Assembly (NCBI GenBank): GCA_024699595.1
Contig: JAILPG010000035.1
Location: 1 to 42,897, forward strand
Direction: 5' to 3'
DNA from: Lachnospiraceae bacterium
GTDB taxonomy: Bacteria > Bacillota_A > Clostridia > Lachnospirales > Lachnospiraceae
Length of the DNA: 42,897 bases
Below the pieces are notes generated by a model. That model searched no databases and was not told the origin of the DNA. It worked only from the letters and a program-made list of their open reading frames with translations. Position 1 is the first letter of the stretch. Each line of letters opens with the position of its first letter. This document shows positions 18,209 through 25,246 of the stretch, piece after piece. Both the position numbers and the translations under genes were made by a program.

Positions 18209-18961
18209 TCACTTATATATGATCTCCCTGTTGCCGGGCTGGTATGGATGAGATCTGCATTTAAAACCGTCCCAGTCGTAATCGGTGTCATTTTGCGTAT
18301 TCCCTGCCTCAAGATCATACAGGGCAGCAAGAAGGGAATGATACAGCTCTATCCCCACGGGACTCTGACAGTGGCCGTGCAGTATCGTATCAAAGGATCC
18401 AATGATCGGTTTCAGCCTTTCCATGCTCTCTATCTGGACTCTTATGGGGAGTGAATGCGGAAGCTGAAGCCATATATGCTCTATTATCCCGTCTCCGGAA
18501 AAAATGATCCTGTCTTTACGGTCAAGCAATATGATCTCCCCGGGCGTATGTCCCGGAAAATGCATCACTTCAAGCTCTATACCGCCAAGATCAAATATAT
18601 GCCCATCCTCTGTATGCTCATACGGAGGATAGACCAGACCGAAATGCTTTATGGCTTCCTTAATGCCGGGCCACTTAAGCGATTCCTCTGCTATCGGTAC
18701 ATCGGCCTGATTCATGTAAGCCTTGTCAAAGCACCAGTTTCCACCCATGTGATCACCGTGTCCGTGTGTGTTTACAAGGATAAGAGGCATATCTGTAAGC
18801 GACTCTGCAGCTTCTCTTATATTACACATACCTATCGAGGTATCTATGACCATAGCCTGTCTGGTTCCCGCCACCACATAGCAGGTTGCCTGTGAGTTGT
18901 CATTTAAAAGCCATACATGATCATTGACCGGTATGATCTCCGGTTTTCTCAGTTCAGTCAT
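18209..18961 (-). CDS. MBL-fold metallo-hydrolase
   Basis: A 250-residue cytosolic metallo-beta-lactamase-fold hydrolase. The metal-binding set is complete: HxHxDH in NTHGHGDHMGG (His66, His68, Asp70, His71), His138 in HFPGHTPGE, Asp157 in IIFSGDG, and a C-terminal His in ILHGHCQS. The N-terminal ~45 residues (VWLLNDNSQATCYVV, then AMVIDTSIG) are the usual first strands. The family includes glyoxalase-II-like thioesterases, lactonases and phosphodiesterases, and no residue here fixes the substrate. The ATG has a purine-rich SD (AAAGGCGG). It stands alone between the chemoreceptor and the HEFSH membrane protein, ~100 bases from the latter. Confidence 0.92.
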   Translation of the reverse strand: MTELRKPEIIPVNDHVWLLNDNSQATCYVVAGTRQAMVIDTSIGMCNIREAAESLTDMPLILVNTHGHGDHMGGNWCFDKAYMNQADVPIAEESLKWPGIKEAIKHFGLVYPPYEHTEDGHIFDLGGIELEVMHFPGHTPGEIILLDRKDRIIFSGDGIIEHIWLQLPHSLPIRVQIESMERLKPIIGSFDTILHGHCQSPVGIELYHSLLAALYDLEAGNTQNDTDYDWDGFKCRSHPYQPGNREIIYK

Positions 18962-19061
18962 TTTTCCGCCTTTCTCTCAGTAAATTATGATGTTTGCATG
19001 ATGCTGGTCTTACACAGTTATGATGTACGCACATGTATCCGCAGCCTGTAAGATATCTGCA

Positions 19062-19664
19062 TCAGTGATACTTTGCATATTCGACAAACAGAAATACGCC
19101 GTAAAATACAACAAGCGAAGGTACGATCCCCTTCGACAGATTTTCAAGATCCAGTCTGCTCAGAGTCATATGCAAAAGAATGGAGACCGCAAAATAAAAC
19201 AACAGCGCATATTTCCACCAGGAATCACAAAGGGGAAATACACGTGTATACAGGACAGACTCGGTTATCATCCCGCAGACTATCGGCGCTATTGATATAA
19301 ATGTCATCTGCAGCCCTATGAGTATCCTGCCTCCGCGGGCTATAAAGTCCACCTCTCCAAGCATATCCCCATGGGGAACGAGAGATATCCTTGTGACCTT
19401 GGCGCCGGTTAAGATCGCTGCCAGTGCATGGCTGAATTCATGATGGACCGTGCCGGGCCATGTAACATAGTTACAGAAAACAAAAGATGCTTCCGAGCCT
19501 ATTATCATCGAAAGGATCCGGGAAATAAGCGAAGAAATACCGCTTATGACTAATCCCACAGCCAGCAGGAACAGAAATACAGTCAGGGTATTAACTCCTG
19601 CCCGGACATATATGTTGTCCGGCAGGAATGATACCCGACAGTAAAGATCATCTAATACATTCAC
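19062..19664 (-). CDS. Membrane HEFSH metalloprotease-like protein
   Basis: A 200-residue protein with about five hydrophobic segments. HHEFSHALAAILTGAKV contains HExxH (His75, Glu76, His79) in or next to a membrane segment, as in zinc membrane proteases of the M50 type, followed by ISLVPHGDMLGEV. I do not see the typical NPDG second metal motif. A compact M50-like or related membrane metalloprotease is therefore the best call, and an inactive relative is possible. An AAGGTGA ribosome site precedes the ATG and a TATAAT promoter lies ~45 bases upstream. The substrate is unknown. Confidence 0.7.
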   Translation of the reverse strand: MNVLDDLYCRVSFLPDNIYVRAGVNTLTVFLFLLAVGLVISGISSLISRILSMIIGSEASFVFCNYVTWPGTVHHEFSHALAAILTGAKVTRISLVPHGDMLGEVDFIARGGRILIGLQMTFISIAPIVCGMITESVLYTRVFPLCDSWWKYALLFYFAVSILLHMTLSRLDLENLSKGIVPSLVVFYGVFLFVEYAKYH

Positions 19665-19703
19665 CTTAATTAAAATCCTCTCATGTATCCCGCCAGGGCC
19701 CGT

Positions 19704-19709
19704 ATTATA
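19704..19709 (-). promoter_or_regulatory. -10 element upstream of the HEFSH gene
   Basis: TATAAT on the minus strand within an A/T-rich run, ~40 bases before the ATG. The -35 is weak. Confidence 0.45.
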
Positions 19710-19754
19710 TTAAAATAAACGCCATAAATGACTGCGTTTGCCTACGGTGCTTTG

Positions 19755-19946
19755 TCAGCATGCCTCGATGAGGCGGATGTTGTTTCTGAATAGCTCCACG
19801 TAACCGCTCTTGGTCTCAAGTATAATTGAATCACCGTTAAGATCACACTCATTATTGATGTCGTCGCAGTATCCGTACCAGTCCCTGTCATTTCCGTCAA
19901 CGATGTGTAATCTCTTTGCCCAGTAAACCCATAAATTAGCGCTCAT
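19755..19946 (-). CDS. Small acidic protein, possibly LSm-like
   Basis: A 63-residue protein with an excellent ribosome site (AGGAGGT, seven bases before ATG) that argues it is real. The sequence predicts a small beta barrel: DWYGYCDDINNECDLNGDSIILETKSGYVELFRNNIRLIEA has the turn-strand spacing of short LSm-like proteins seen in Clostridia (a glycine after the first strand, then IxLET and a final IRLIE strand). This family guess is by eye only. Composition is acidic, with four tryptophans or tyrosines near the start. It is followed by the HEFSH gene on the same strand ~90 bases away, with its own promoter between. Confidence 0.65.
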   Translation of the reverse strand: MSANLWVYWAKRLHIVDGNDRDWYGYCDDINNECDLNGDSIILETKSGYVELFRNNIRLIEAC

Positions 19947-20019
19947 ACTCTTACCTCCTGTTTGAAAGAATCATTGGTTATTTATCTTACAAACATAAGG
20001 TAACACAGAAGGTGTCCCG

Positions 20020-21063
20020 TTAATTACCCACCTGGGGTTCAAATCTTATAAGCTGTTTTTCTGCATCTGCCACGGCCGGTACTCCAAACGGGATTATGCA
20101 TCTCGGAAGAGCATGTCCGATATTAACGTTAAACAGTATCGGAAGATCCGGATCGTCTGTTTCGCTTACAAGGATCTTTTTATACTCATCAGCATAGGTC
20201 TCATCCATCGGTTTACCGGCTATGACCCCGGATATTACCTTAAAGAGACCGTATTCCTTAAGCACGGAAAGCATCTTTTCATACCTTTGAGGCTCCGGCT
20301 TTTCCTCACTTGTTTCAAGCAACAGTATCCTGCCCTTCCAGTCAGCAAGTGCAGGAAACAGTCCGTATTTATTACAGAGGCTTACGCTGTCCTCATAACG
20401 GGTGTTGTCGAATATATCAAATATCGTATCTATACAGCCGCCCAGTATCTTCCCTGAAAATACACTTTTTCCCTGCAACAGTTCAAATCCGGCGTTATTG
20501 TCATGCTTTATCCTCGGAACACCGATCTGGCTTTCCGAAAAGTCAGTCCTTTCCTCGTACCATACATCACTTGGTCTTATCTCCCTAATGGTCCCTGTTG
20601 TGACAAGCTCCTTAAAAAAGCTCTTCGAATACGGGAGCATATCGCCCGATAGCTCGCAGACATCCGCAAGAAATGACTGGCCGTAAAATGTCTTTGCTCC
20701 GACCTTATGCAGCATAAAATGGTTCATCGTGGTATCGGAAAAGCCGAGGAATATCTTGTCATTTACCGCATTTTTGAGTTCATCGTTTTCAAAGAGATAC
20801 GGAAGCGTACGATAAGTATCATCTCCGCCGATAGCGCACAGGATCATGTCGATCTCCGGATCTTTAAAAGCATTTATCAGATCCTCCGCTCTCTCCTTCG
20901 GATGGTCTTTAATATATTCAAGGCCCATCATCGCATGCTCTGAAAAACGCACCTTTAGCCCCATCGACTCAAGGATTTCCGTTCCAAGCTTTATCTCATG
21001 CGCCATATACGGTTCTCCAATGATCCCTCTTGACAGGCTTACCACCTCTACCGTCTTTACCAT
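20020..21063 (-). CDS. S66-family (LD-carboxypeptidase/MccF-like) peptidase
   Basis: A 347-residue cytosolic protein of the S66 fold. Landmarks are the N-terminal DPEIDMILCAIGGDDTYRTLPYL, KIFLGFSDTT, ISGVIAGKP, and the C-terminal NVNIGHALPRCIIPFG, which carries the catalytic His. ILLLETSEEKP carries the catalytic Glu. The nucleophile elbow reads GGDDTYRT, so Thr83 stands where MccF and LdcA have Ser. This may be a subfamily trait or loss of activity. Family members cleave L,D-peptide bonds in murein tripeptide/tetrapeptide recycling or detoxify microcin-type nucleotide-peptides. The start at 21063 has GGAGGA five bases upstream; earlier in-frame Mets have none. Confidence 0.88.
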   Translation of the reverse strand: MVKTVEVVSLSRGIIGEPYMAHEIKLGTEILESMGLKVRFSEHAMMGLEYIKDHPKERAEDLINAFKDPEIDMILCAIGGDDTYRTLPYLFENDELKNAVNDKIFLGFSDTTMNHFMLHKVGAKTFYGQSFLADVCELSGDMLPYSKSFFKELVTTGTIREIRPSDVWYEERTDFSESQIGVPRIKHDNNAGFELLQGKSVFSGKILGGCIDTIFDIFDNTRYEDSVSLCNKYGLFPALADWKGRILLLETSEEKPEPQRYEKMLSVLKEYGLFKVISGVIAGKPMDETYADEYKKILVSETDDPDLPILFNVNIGHALPRCIIPFGVPAVADAEKQLIRFEPQVGN

Positions 21064-21117
21064 GATGTCCTCCTGTATTCTGATATTGGCAGGTTTTTTG
21101 ATCATGCTCCGACTATC

Positions 21118-21147
21118 ATCATACCTTAAGAAGATCATCTGATGCAA
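21118..21147 (-). promoter_or_regulatory. Promoter of the S66 peptidase gene
   Basis: Minus strand TTGCAT (21142-21147), an 18-base spacer, then TATGAT (21118-21123), followed by a ~45-base leader with GGAGGA. Confidence 0.55.
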
Positions 21148-21221
21148 CCCGACTGCCGCAGGCGCTTATCCGGTCATTTCCGGTTCCCGTATTTTCAGAT
21201 GGATAATGGCATGATAGAATG

Positions 21222-21302
21222 ATGATGCCAGGGTTTAAAAGTCAAGCGGCTTTATGCCTGCATAAAAAGCCGTTTGACCTTGGAACCATGCGTTGGCATC
21301 AT
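21222..21302 (+). promoter_or_regulatory. Nested palindromic leader of the 2-hydroxyacid dehydrogenase gene
   Basis: Outer arms ATGATGCCA (21222-21230) and TGGCATCAT (21294-21302) match perfectly. Inside, 21241-21257 and 21260-21278 form a ~16-18-bp hairpin (GTCAAGCGGCTTT against AAAAAGCCGTTTGAC) with one two-base bulge. A weak TAGAAT at 21215-21220 could place the transcript start at the outer arm. On the minus strand the inner hairpin is followed by TTTT, so a terminator role is also possible. It matches no riboswitch class I can recall. Confidence 0.6.
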
Positions 21303-21347
21303 TTTCATAATAGTAGAAACGTATCAATGAAAGGACACCGGCAGATT

Positions 21348-22310
21348 ATGAAGATCGTTATACTTGAAAGAAACAGCGTTGGCCCGGATATAGATGTATC
21401 CTGCTTTAAGGAACTTGGCGAACTGACAGAGTATGGAAACACCGTCACAAAGGACGAGATCATAGAGAGGGTAAAGGATGCGGATATTGTTATCGCAAAC
21501 AAATCCCGCTTAAATGAGGAGACCCTTAAGGATGCCGTAAATGTAAAGTACATCGGTGAATTTGCCACGGGATATGACAATATAGATCTTGAATACTGTA
21601 AGAGCAGAGGGATCTGTATCACAAACGTAAGAGACTACTCCACTGCCATGGTCGCACAGCATACCTTTACGCTGGCTCTCACGCTCTCCCAGAAGATGAT
21701 CCACTATGATCAGTATGTAAAATCCGGGCAGTATGCAGCCCAGAGCAGGTTTTCAAACTTTGATCTTCCCTTTTACGAGCTTGATAAAAAGACCTGGGGT
21801 GTCGTTGGGATGGGTAATATAGGAAAAAAAGTCGCAAAGATCGCCGAGGCTTTCGGATGCAGAGTCATCACACACTCGATCACCGGAAACAGGCATGATC
21901 TGCCCTATGAAAGCGTAGACAAGGATACCCTGCTTAAGGAAAGCGACTATATATCGCTCCATTGCCCGCTCAGCGATCTGAGCAGGGGATTTATCGATAA
22001 AGAAGCCCTGTCAAAAATGAAGCCCTCCGCGATACTTATAAATGTCGCAAGAGGGCCGGTTGTTGACTCACAGGCTTTATATGACGCACTGGTCGGTGAA
22101 ACGATAGCAGGTGCGGGTCTTGACGTCCTTGAAAAAGAACCGATAACCGATGAGAATCCGTTAAGCCGCATAAAGGACAGTAACAGACTCATAATCACTC
22201 CCCACCTTGCATGGGCAAGCGTGGAAGCACGCACCCGGTGCGTTGAGGAGGCCTTCCTTAATCTGAAAGCATTCCTTGAAGGTTCAGAAAGGAATGTAGT
22301 ACGGATCTGA
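21348..22310 (+). CDS. D-2-hydroxyacid dehydrogenase
   Basis: A 320-residue NAD(P)-dependent reductase of 2-oxoacids, D-isomer family. The dinucleotide motif is GMGNIG (154-159). The catalytic residues are Arg235 (NVARGPVVD), Glu264 (LEKEP) and His286 (TPHLAWA). Strand beta-2 ends HSITGN with no acidic residue, a pattern seen in glycerate/hydroxypyruvate reductase relatives. Coenzyme choice and substrate remain open (D-glycerate, D-lactate or another 2-hydroxyacid). I chose the Met at 21348 because the family starts there (MKIVILE). Its upstream ribosome site is poor (AAAGGA, 14 bases away), and longer in-frame starts run into the palindromic leader. It is divergent from the S66 peptidase. 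Confidence 0.93.
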   Translation: MKIVILERNSVGPDIDVSCFKELGELTEYGNTVTKDEIIERVKDADIVIANKSRLNEETLKDAVNVKYIGEFATGYDNIDLEYCKSRGICITNVRDYSTAMVAQHTFTLALTLSQKMIHYDQYVKSGQYAAQSRFSNFDLPFYELDKKTWGVVGMGNIGKKVAKIAEAFGCRVITHSITGNRHDLPYESVDKDTLLKESDYISLHCPLSDLSRGFIDKEALSKMKPSAILINVARGPVVDSQALYDALVGETIAGAGLDVLEKEPITDENPLSRIKDSNRLIITPHLAWASVEARTRCVEEAFLNLKAFLEGSERNVVRI

Positions 22311-22351
22311 TATTACCTCTTTGGTAGAATGAAACTCCGAGCGGGCAGTTA

Positions 22352-24487
22352 TTACCGCCTTCTGTCATTGCCGCCGCTGTAATACTCGTCTTTATCCTCA
22401 TACATGAGCTTTTCGGCCTTTTCCTTTACCTCCCGGTGGCTCATGGAGTCATCCCTTGCAAACACACAGCCCATCGAAACACTTCTTTTTTTCTTATAGA
22501 GAAGCATCTTTATGCGGTCTACCTGGGCATTGAAGGACTCCGCCGTTACAGCAAATGAATAGATAATGAACTCATCGCCTCCGATCCTGAATACGCGCTC
22601 ATTGCCGAAGACCTCCACAAGACACCTCGCGACATCCTTGATAAGTTCATCGCCCTCATCATGCCCCTGAGTATCATTAGTCTTCTTTAAACCGTTTATG
22701 TCGCACATGATATAGCCGTATGGGAATATATCCTCATTATCCTGTTCGAACACATCCAGTGCATGACGGTTATGCACGCCCGTCAGCGAATCATAGAGGC
22801 TGAAATGCTCCAGATTTCTCTTCTCATCCCGCTGTAACAGTAGCTGCGTGATGAAATACGAAAGCAGCCATATGATCTCTGCAGCTTCTCCCTGCTTTTC
22901 CTCAGGCACATTGTCCATACCTATGAAACCTGTGAGCCTGCCTTCGTTCTCTATCGGTCCAAGTACCATATATTTTAATCGAAGGGTCTTCATCAGTTCA
23001 TACAGAGGAGGACTGATCGTACGCGTCTTCTCCGAATTATCCACTATCATACGGTGTGCCTTAAGAAATTCATCATACAGGCCGTCGACAAAGCCTTCAT
23101 AGGGAATATCCGAGTAATCATAGCCTACGCGGGATGCGGCATCATGGCTGAACCATTCATAGGTCAGATGGTAATTTCTGTCATTGCTCTTCTCAAACAG
23201 ATATACATGATCTCCGAGATATTCTTTTCCGGTCTGCTCAATGATCGCGCGTATGCTCGCATCAGGGTCACCGGCGGATACAGAGTGCTGCAGCAGCTTG
23301 TTGATAAAACGGTCACGGTTTATAGAGGCCTGCTCATGTAACCACGAACGCACCGTCTCGACTGCAACCATAAGAAAGAACATGCAGATCCCCACACGTG
23401 AAAAGAGCCCATGCCCGGAAACGTTCTGAACCCCCGCAAAATAAATGACGCCGTCTATCACCAGACATATGAACATGGTGACCTGCCCTACTACAAAGAA
23501 CCGCCTGTCATTTTCTATCCCTCTCTTTTTGCAGTAGATATGATCCTTTATAAGCATTACCGCTATAAGGGCAAACGAGCACAGTATATACAGAGCATAG
23601 TAATGAGCAAGATAAGCCATGTCCTGTCCCAGAGCATAGCGGTTTATAAGGAAAAATGAGATATCGGTAATGGCAAGTATATATGCTGTCGCCAGATAAC
23701 GCCCTTTTCTCTCCTTGGTGATCGAATAGGCAAAAATACTTAACGGCAGAAAGACACTGTGCATGAGCACGTAATCGGCAACCCGGCTGACCCTTACGGC
23801 ATTTAAGAACAGCCTGAAGAAGCCCGTGTCGTTTGCAAGCCACATACCGCAGATCACCGCAGTCATACCAAGGACAAGGATACGGGGCTGGTCATTTGCA
23901 TTAGGCATGATGAAGCGAAGAAGCATCAACAAAAGCCCTATCATTACGACGCCCGCCGATATATTGTAAGCGATCAGCTGGCCTTTTGCGATACGTGAAA
24001 AATATGTGCGTGAATCCTCAAGCGAGATCATACGGATACTGCCGCCCACATCATCCGTATAGACACAGTCCATATCGATCTTTACTTCTTTTCCCTCATA
24101 AGCATGACAGAGACTGACCGAATGGTATGATATGCCGTATCCGTTTCCCGTAAGGTTTTTCTTCTGCTCATAGGTATATATGCATTCCCCATCCACCGAA
24201 ATATCAAGCTGGATGTTTGAAGCGATAAAGCAGAGAGCATCTCCGTGTTCAATTGTATCGGGAAGCTTCTTTCTGATCGACAGCTCTCCGCCGAAATCCT
24301 CGGTTTTTAAGTCATCTGCATCAACCTCCGTACCATCCTCAAGGATCCAGCCCTGGGAAAAATCCGAGGTCTGCAGCCTGTCCCGTTCGGCGAGATTATT
24401 TGCAAGCAGCATCGCACATCCTACCAGTATGGATATGACCGATGCAGCGATATATTTCGGTTTCAGATAGTTCTTTATTTCAGCCAA
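22352..24487 (-). CDS. Membrane GGDEF diguanylate cyclase with 7TM and GAF-like input
   Basis: A 711-residue c-di-GMP signalling protein. After one N-terminal helix comes an external beta-rich domain of ~140 residues, like the 7TMR-DISM extracellular type. Seven or eight membrane helices follow (~170-385), then a GAF-like cytosolic domain (~395-540, with LGPIENEGRLTGFIGMDN). The GGDEF domain has its signature RIGGDEF (Gly636-Phe640) and the metal site MCDINGLKKTND. The A-site is intact, so cyclase activity is expected. The four residues that would form an RxxD inhibitory site before GGDEF are FGNE, so product inhibition there is unlikely. Its ATG is one base after the maf stop. It ends with a short Arg-rich tail (GGNDRRR). 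Confidence 0.92.
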   Translation of the reverse strand: MAEIKNYLKPKYIAASVISILVGCAMLLANNLAERDRLQTSDFSQGWILEDGTEVDADDLKTEDFGGELSIRKKLPDTIEHGDALCFIASNIQLDISVDGECIYTYEQKKNLTGNGYGISYHSVSLCHAYEGKEVKIDMDCVYTDDVGGSIRMISLEDSRTYFSRIAKGQLIAYNISAGVVMIGLLLMLLRFIMPNANDQPRILVLGMTAVICGMWLANDTGFFRLFLNAVRVSRVADYVLMHSVFLPLSIFAYSITKERKGRYLATAYILAITDISFFLINRYALGQDMAYLAHYYALYILCSFALIAVMLIKDHIYCKKRGIENDRRFFVVGQVTMFICLVIDGVIYFAGVQNVSGHGLFSRVGICMFFLMVAVETVRSWLHEQASINRDRFINKLLQHSVSAGDPDASIRAIIEQTGKEYLGDHVYLFEKSNDRNYHLTYEWFSHDAASRVGYDYSDIPYEGFVDGLYDEFLKAHRMIVDNSEKTRTISPPLYELMKTLRLKYMVLGPIENEGRLTGFIGMDNVPEEKQGEAAEIIWLLSYFITQLLLQRDEKRNLEHFSLYDSLTGVHNRHALDVFEQDNEDIFPYGYIMCDINGLKKTNDTQGHDEGDELIKDVARCLVEVFGNERVFRIGGDEFIIYSFAVTAESFNAQVDRIKMLLYKKKRSVSMGCVFARDDSMSHREVKEKAEKLMYEDKDEYYSGGNDRRR

Positions 24488-24488
24488 G

Positions 24489-25142
24489 TTATTCTCCGTT
24501 AAATAGCGTCTTAAGTTCGTTATACATTTTTGAAGCAGGCAGTCCCATCACATTATAGTAATCTCCGTTTATGCCCTTTATATGCTTTAAAAATGCACCC
24601 TGTATCCCGTAGGCTCCGGCCTTGTCCATGGGCTCACCGGTATGGATGTAATCCCAAAGCTCCTCATCAGTTACCGGATAAAAGGTCACATCGGTCGCAT
24701 CGTAAAAGGAATACTCTCCGCTCCTTCCGTCGCTTCCGATGATCACAAAAGTGATCCCCGTATAGACTGTGTGTGTATTATCCTGCAGAAGCTTTAACAT
24801 CCTGAAGGCATCATCCTCATCTTCAGGCTTTCCAAGTACACTAAATCCCGATGCATCATTAAGGACCACAATGGTATCGGCACCTATGACCAGAATATCG
24901 CCCGGGGCGGTGACATCGGGATGAGTCTCATTATATGTACATATTCCCGATGCAACATCAAGTGCCTTCTGCCCCGACAATGCCATGCAGATATCTTCAG
25001 GCTTATCTCCCGTCATTTCCTCTTTAACATCAGACGGGTATATATCAAAATCAAGCCCCATCTTTTCCATTATCTCTTTACGTCTTGGAGAAGCAGAGGC
25101 AAGCACTATCCTCAAGTTCTTTGGAAAATCGATCTGTATCAT
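24489..25142 (-). CDS. maf: Maf-family nucleoside triphosphate pyrophosphatase
   Basis: A 217-residue cytosolic house-cleaning pyrophosphatase that hydrolyses non-canonical or pyrimidine NTPs (dTTP/UTP in the YhdE branch). Signature motifs are IVLASASPRRKEI (residues 12-24), VIGADTIVV with Asp89, LGKPEDEDDAFRML, HTVYTGI, and the C-terminal DKAGAYGIQGAFLKHIKGINGDYYNVMGLP. The start is constrained because only ten residues precede the invariant first motif. No SD lies before the ATG, and a TAAATT -10 sits six bases upstream, so the transcript may be leaderless. It is co-transcribed with the GGDEF gene behind it. Confidence 0.95.
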   Translation of the reverse strand: MIQIDFPKNLRIVLASASPRRKEIMEKMGLDFDIYPSDVKEEMTGDKPEDICMALSGQKALDVASGICTYNETHPDVTAPGDILVIGADTIVVLNDASGFSVLGKPEDEDDAFRMLKLLQDNTHTVYTGITFVIIGSDGRSGEYSFYDATDVTFYPVTDEELWDYIHTGEPMDKAGAYGIQGAFLKHIKGINGDYYNVMGLPASKMYNELKTLFNGE

Positions 25143-25148
25143 ATAAAT

Positions 25149-25177
25149 AATTTATCATGATTTAACCCAAACGACAA
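25149..25177 (-). promoter_or_regulatory. Promoter of maf, likely leaderless
   Basis: Minus strand TTGTCG (25172-25177), a 17-base spacer and TAAATT (25149-25154), with the ATG only six bases after the -10. Confidence 0.5.
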
Positions 25178-25213
25178 AAGATTTTTATCCTGATGACAGC
25201 TGAAAATACCGAC

Positions 25214-25246
25214 AAAAAACCGCAGGAGCTTTATGACTTCCTGCGG
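25214..25246 (-). terminator. Terminator overlapping the end of the LacI-like/GGDEF gene
   Basis: CCGCAGGA (25220-25227) and TCCTGCGG (25239-25246) form an 8-bp stem with six Ts after it on the minus strand. TCGTTTTT follows on the other strand, so it may work both ways. The stop codon of the gene lies in the loop. Confidence 0.85.
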
